Positions 5,377 to 7,787 of a stretch of DNA of 7,787 nucleotides are shown here, one piece after another; the first letter of the stretch is position 1; the number at the start of each line of letters is the position of its first letter. Where the stretch lies: NCBI GenBank assembly GCA_025965295.1, contig JAOPXF010000473.1:1-7787 (forward strand). The letters are read 5' to 3'. A program made the translations under genes and the position numbers. Under the pieces are notes generated by a model, which was not told where the DNA came from, made no database searches, and saw nothing but the letters and a program-made list of their open reading frames with translations. The DNA is from Nocardioides sp. Lineage in GTDB: Bacteria > Actinomycetota > Actinomycetes > Propionibacteriales > Nocardioidaceae.

Positions 5377-6489
5377 TCAGATGCGGAAACTCCACGGGTC
5401 GGTGCACAGCGTGCTGACCCGGGTCTCCACCGTATCGCCCAGGGCGGCAACCAGCCGCGCCTGCACCACCGGGAGCCAGGTCCACTCGGCCGCCCAGTGC
5501 GCCACGTCGACCAGCGCCGGGCCACCCTGCTCGGTGAACTCCCCCGCCGGGTGGTGCCGCAGGTCGCTGGTCACGTAGACGTCGGCGTCGGTGCCCAGCA
5601 CCTCGCCGAGCAGGAAGTCGCCGGCTCCCCCGCACACGGCGACCCGGCGCACCACACGCCCCGCGTCGCCGGCCACCCGCACGCCCTGGGCGGTGGCGGG
5701 CAGCGCCGCGGCCACGGTCGCCGCGAAGTCACCCAGCGTCGTCTCGGCCACGCTGCCGATCCGGCCGGCACCGGTCGGCGACGTGCCGGGGTCGGCGAGC
5801 TCGACGACGTCGTACGCCGGCTCCTCGTAGGGGTGGGCGGCCAGCATCGCCGCGAGCACCGCCGTACGCCGTCCGCGCGGGAGCACCGCCTCGACCCGGA
5901 CCTCGTCGACGACCTCGAGCCGCCCGACCTCGCCGATCGCCGGCTGCGCGCCGACCAACGGCCGGAAGCGGCCCTCGCCGGGGGTCGAGAACGACGCGTG
6001 GTCGTAGTCACCGATCCGGCCGGCCCCGGCGACGGCGAGCGCCGCGCGCACGCGCTCGGCGTCCGCTCGCGGGACGTAGACGGTGACCTTGTCGAGCGCG
6101 CCGTCCGCGGCGGCCGAGACCGGAGCCAGGTCCGTGAGGCCGAGGGCACTCGCGAGCGCCTCGGAGACCCCACCGACCGCACGGTCGGCGTTGGTGTGGG
6201 CGGTGAGCAGCGCACAGCCGGCCCCGGCCAGCGCGGCGAGCGTGCGGCCCTTCGGCGTGGTGGCCGCGAAGCCGTGCACCGGCTTGAGGAACAGCGGGTG
6301 GTGCACGACGAGCAGGTCCGCGCCCCACTCGGCCGCCTCCTGCGCCACCTCGAGGGTCGGGTCGACGGCGAACATCACCTTGGTGACAGGAGCCTCGGGG
6401 TCGCCGTACACCAGCCCGACGGCGTCCCAGCCGTCCGCGGTGCCGGGCGGGAACCAGCTGTGCAACAGGTCGACGACGTCCTTCAGCAT
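5377..6489 (-). CDS. NIF3/YqfO-type dinuclear metal-centre protein
   Basis: This 370-residue protein belongs to the Nif3-like (YbgI/YqfO, GTP cyclohydrolase I type 2-like) family, which forms toroidal hexamers with two metals per subunit and has no agreed biochemical role. The N-terminal half has LLVVHHPLF (H63, H64) and LLTAHTNAD (H98, D102), the family metal ligands. The middle insertion has the HPYEEPAYDVVEL motif (219-231) that defines the long YqfO-like class. The C-terminal half has SDLRHHPAGEF (308-318) and DVAHWAAEW (328-336), where H331 and E335 complete the metal site. Length and motifs match Rv2230c-type proteins. The ATG at 6489 has no Shine-Dalgarno sequence but has TACCCT six bases upstream, so it may also be read from a leaderless transcript. 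It follows the acyl-CoA ligase gene by 16 nt and precedes the zinc-ribbon gene. The older label GTP cyclohydrolase should not be taken as an assigned activity. Confidence 0.94.
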   Translation of the reverse strand: MLKDVVDLLHSWFPPGTADGWDAVGLVYGDPEAPVTKVMFAVDPTLEVAQEAAEWGADLLVVHHPLFLKPVHGFAATTPKGRTLAALAGAGCALLTAHTNADRAVGGVSEALASALGLTDLAPVSAAADGALDKVTVYVPRADAERVRAALAVAGAGRIGDYDHASFSTPGEGRFRPLVGAQPAIGEVGRLEVVDEVRVEAVLPRGRRTAVLAAMLAAHPYEEPAYDVVELADPGTSPTGAGRIGSVAETTLGDFAATVAAALPATAQGVRVAGDAGRVVRRVAVCGGAGDFLLGEVLGTDADVYVTSDLRHHPAGEFTEQGGPALVDVAHWAAEWTWLPVVQARLVAALGDTVETRVSTLCTDPWSFRI

Positions 6490-6495
6490 GGCTGC

Positions 6496-6501
6496 AGGGT
6501 A
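6496..6501 (-). promoter_or_regulatory. Possible leaderless -10 box for the NIF3 cluster
   Basis: TACCCT on the minus strand matches TANNNT, and 6 nt (GCAGCC) separate it from the NIF3 ATG. It lies in the 16-nt gap after the acyl-CoA ligase stop. No -35 element is evident and the start has no Shine-Dalgarno sequence. The box could give the NIF3, zinc-ribbon and RNase H genes their own promoter. Confidence 0.4.
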
Positions 6502-6505
6502 GTGG

Positions 6506-7787
6506 TCAGTTCACCTGCCGGTCGTGGCCCTCCCAGTAGGGCTGGCGCAGCTTGAACTTCTGAAGCTTGCCGGTGGCGGTGCGGGCCAGGTCGTCGCGGA
6601 ACTCGATCGAGGTGGGCGCCTTGTAGCCGGCTGCGCGCTCCTTGCACCAGGCGATCAGCTCGGCCTCGGTGGTCTCCTCCCCCTCGGCCAGCACGACGAG
6701 GGCCTTGATCGTCTCGCCCCACTTCTCGCTGGGGACGCCGATCACCGCGACCTCGGCGACGGCCGGGTGCGAGAAGAGAACGTCCTCGACCTCGATCGAC
6801 GAGACGTTCTCGCCGCCGGTGATGATGACGTCCTTCTTGCGGTCCACGATCGTGAGGTAGCCGTCGGGGCCGAGCACGCCGCCGTCACCGGTGTGGAACC
6901 ACCCGTCAGCGAGTGCGCGCTCCGACTCCTCCGGCTGCTGCCAGTAGCCCTCGAGGACGACGTTGGACCGGGCCAGCACCTCGCCGGCGTTCTCCTCCTG
7001 CTCGGAGATCGCCAGGCGTACGCCGAGGGCGGGGGCGCCGGCGCGGACCAGCTTGGTGGCCCGCTCCTCCGGGGTGAGGTGGTCCCACTCCCCGCGGGAG
7101 CGGTTGATCGTGAGCAGGGGCGAGGTCTCGGTGAGCCCGTAGATCTGGATGAACTCCCAGCCGAGCTCCTCCTCGACCCGCGCGACGGTCTTCGTCGGGG
7201 GCGGGGCGCCGGCCATGATGATCCGCACCCGGTCGCGGCCCGGGATCTCGCCCTCCCAGCTCTGGGCGGCCTCGAGCACGGCGGCGGCGACGGCGGGGGC
7301 CGCGCACATGACCGTCACGCCGTGCTTCTCGACGCGGCGGAGGATCTCGGCGCCGTCGATCTTGCGGATCACCACCTGCTTGACCCCGAGCCCCGTCATC
7401 GCGAAGGGCATCCCCCAGCCGTTGGCGTGGAACATCGGCAGCGTGTGCAGGTAGACGTCGCGATCGGTGACGGCAGTGTGCATCGCGAAGGTCACCGCGT
7501 TGACCCAGATGTTGCGGTGCGTGATCTGCACGCCCTTGGGCCGGGCGGTGGTGCCGGACGTGTAGTTGATGCAGGCGGTCGCGTTCTCGTCCGGCTCCCA
7601 CGGCCGCGGTTCGGCGTCCACGCCGAGGATCCCCTCGTCGCCGAGGACGAACTTGAACTCGGCCTCGACGTCCTTGAGGGACTCCTCGAGCTCGGGGTCG
7701 ATCAGCAGCACCCGGGCGCCGGAGTGCTCGACGATGTACTTGATCTCGTCGGGACGGAGCCGGAAGTTCACCGGCACCAGCACCCGC
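6506..7787 (-). CDS. Acyl-CoA synthetase (AMP-binding ligase), 5' end outside window
   Basis: This is an ANL-superfamily adenylate-forming ligase that activates a carboxylic acid to acyl-AMP and transfers it to CoA. About 426 residues are visible; full-length relatives have about 540, so roughly 110-120 N-terminal residues lie beyond the right edge. Motifs in visible-residue numbering are YTSGTTARPKG (75-85, phosphate loop), LPMFHANGWG (116-125), IYGLTET (215-221), GWFHTGDGG (295-303), DRKKD (315-319, hinge) and the catalytic C-terminal Lys in TATGKLQKFKLR (K407 or K410). The NGWG segment and the ending RQPYWEGHDRQVN resemble fatty-acyl-CoA (FadD-like) or plant AAE-like medium-chain ligases, but the substrate cannot be read from this. 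It uses normal codons and has no internal stop. It lies 16 nt upstream of NIF3 and may be co-transcribed with it, although a metabolic link is not apparent. Confidence 0.93.
   Translation of the reverse strand, partial: RVLVPVNFRLRPDEIKYIVEHSGARVLLIDPELEESLKDVEAEFKFVLGDEGILGVDAEPRPWEPDENATACINYTSGTTARPKGVQITHRNIWVNAVTFAMHTAVTDRDVYLHTLPMFHANGWGMPFAMTGLGVKQVVIRKIDGAEILRRVEKHGVTVMCAAPAVAAAVLEAAQSWEGEIPGRDRVRIIMAGAPPPTKTVARVEEELGWEFIQIYGLTETSPLLTINRSRGEWDHLTPEERATKLVRAGAPALGVRLAISEQEENAGEVLARSNVVLEGYWQQPEESERALADGWFHTGDGGVLGPDGYLTIVDRKKDVIITGGENVSSIEVEDVLFSHPAVAEVAVIGVPSEKWGETIKALVVLAEGEETTEAELIAWCKERAAGYKAPTSIEFRDDLARTATGKLQKFKLRQPYWEGHDRQVN

Noticed and set aside
5348..5635. N-terminal extension of the zinc-ribbon frame up to 5635
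   Set aside because: The added residues are an out-of-frame reading of the NIF3 3' end, and a good ribosome site directs initiation at 5347.
5497..6555. A 352-codon plus-strand frame
   Set aside because: It is antisense to NIF3, which has all its metal-binding motifs. The plus frame is compositionally biased and shows no recognisable domain.
1..7787. CRISPR array, tRNA or rRNA gene, prophage or defence island
   Set aside because: I see no regularly spaced repeats, no tRNA-like cloverleaf, and no phage or defence gene. Apart from the IS, the region is ordinary housekeeping sequence.

Overview
The window looks like chromosomal DNA from a high-GC actinobacterium. Very high GC, frequent GTG starts, several apparently leaderless genes and the gene set all point to Actinomycetota. 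A Nocardioides-like member of the Propionibacteriales is my best guess, from protein flavour and not from any search. Almost every base is coding.

Layout from left to right. (1) Positions 1-1117 hold one complete IS481-family insertion sequence with 23-bp imperfect terminal inverted repeats and an intact DD(35)E transposase on the minus strand. Its right end abuts the sequence GCTAGC, whose TAG is the stop codon of the next gene. (2) 1119-2576 (minus) is a compact RNase II/R-type (RNB) ribonuclease. (3) 2600-3379 (plus) is a YaaA/UPF0246 (DUF328) protein, divergent from the RNB gene, with only 23 bp between start codons. (4) 3381-4607 (minus) is a fused RNase HI plus histidine phosphatase, convergent with yaaA and separated from it by one base. 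(5) 4604-5347 (minus) is a coiled-coil C4 zinc-ribbon protein that seems to start at CTG. (6) 5377-6489 (minus) is a NIF3/YqfO-type dinuclear metal protein. (7) 6506-7787 (minus) is the C-terminal part of an acyl-CoA synthetase whose start lies beyond the right edge.

The minus-strand genes acyl-CoA ligase, NIF3, zinc ribbon and RNase H/phosphatase are packed tightly (16-nt gap, 29-nt gap, 4-nt overlap) and probably form one transcription unit. NIF3, zinc ribbon and RNase H/phosphatase occur in the same order in mycobacteria (Rv2230c-Rv2229c-Rv2228c), so this is a conserved actinobacterial core cluster.

I see no phage, CRISPR, defence or biosynthetic system. The most interesting signals are small-scale. 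The IS sits exactly on a host stop codon, and its transposase reads out of the element without a stop, probably borrowing TAG from the duplicated target. A long hairpin hides the transposase ribosome-binding site. Two divergent genes share overlapping -10 boxes centred on CTAG. One gene seems to begin with CTG.
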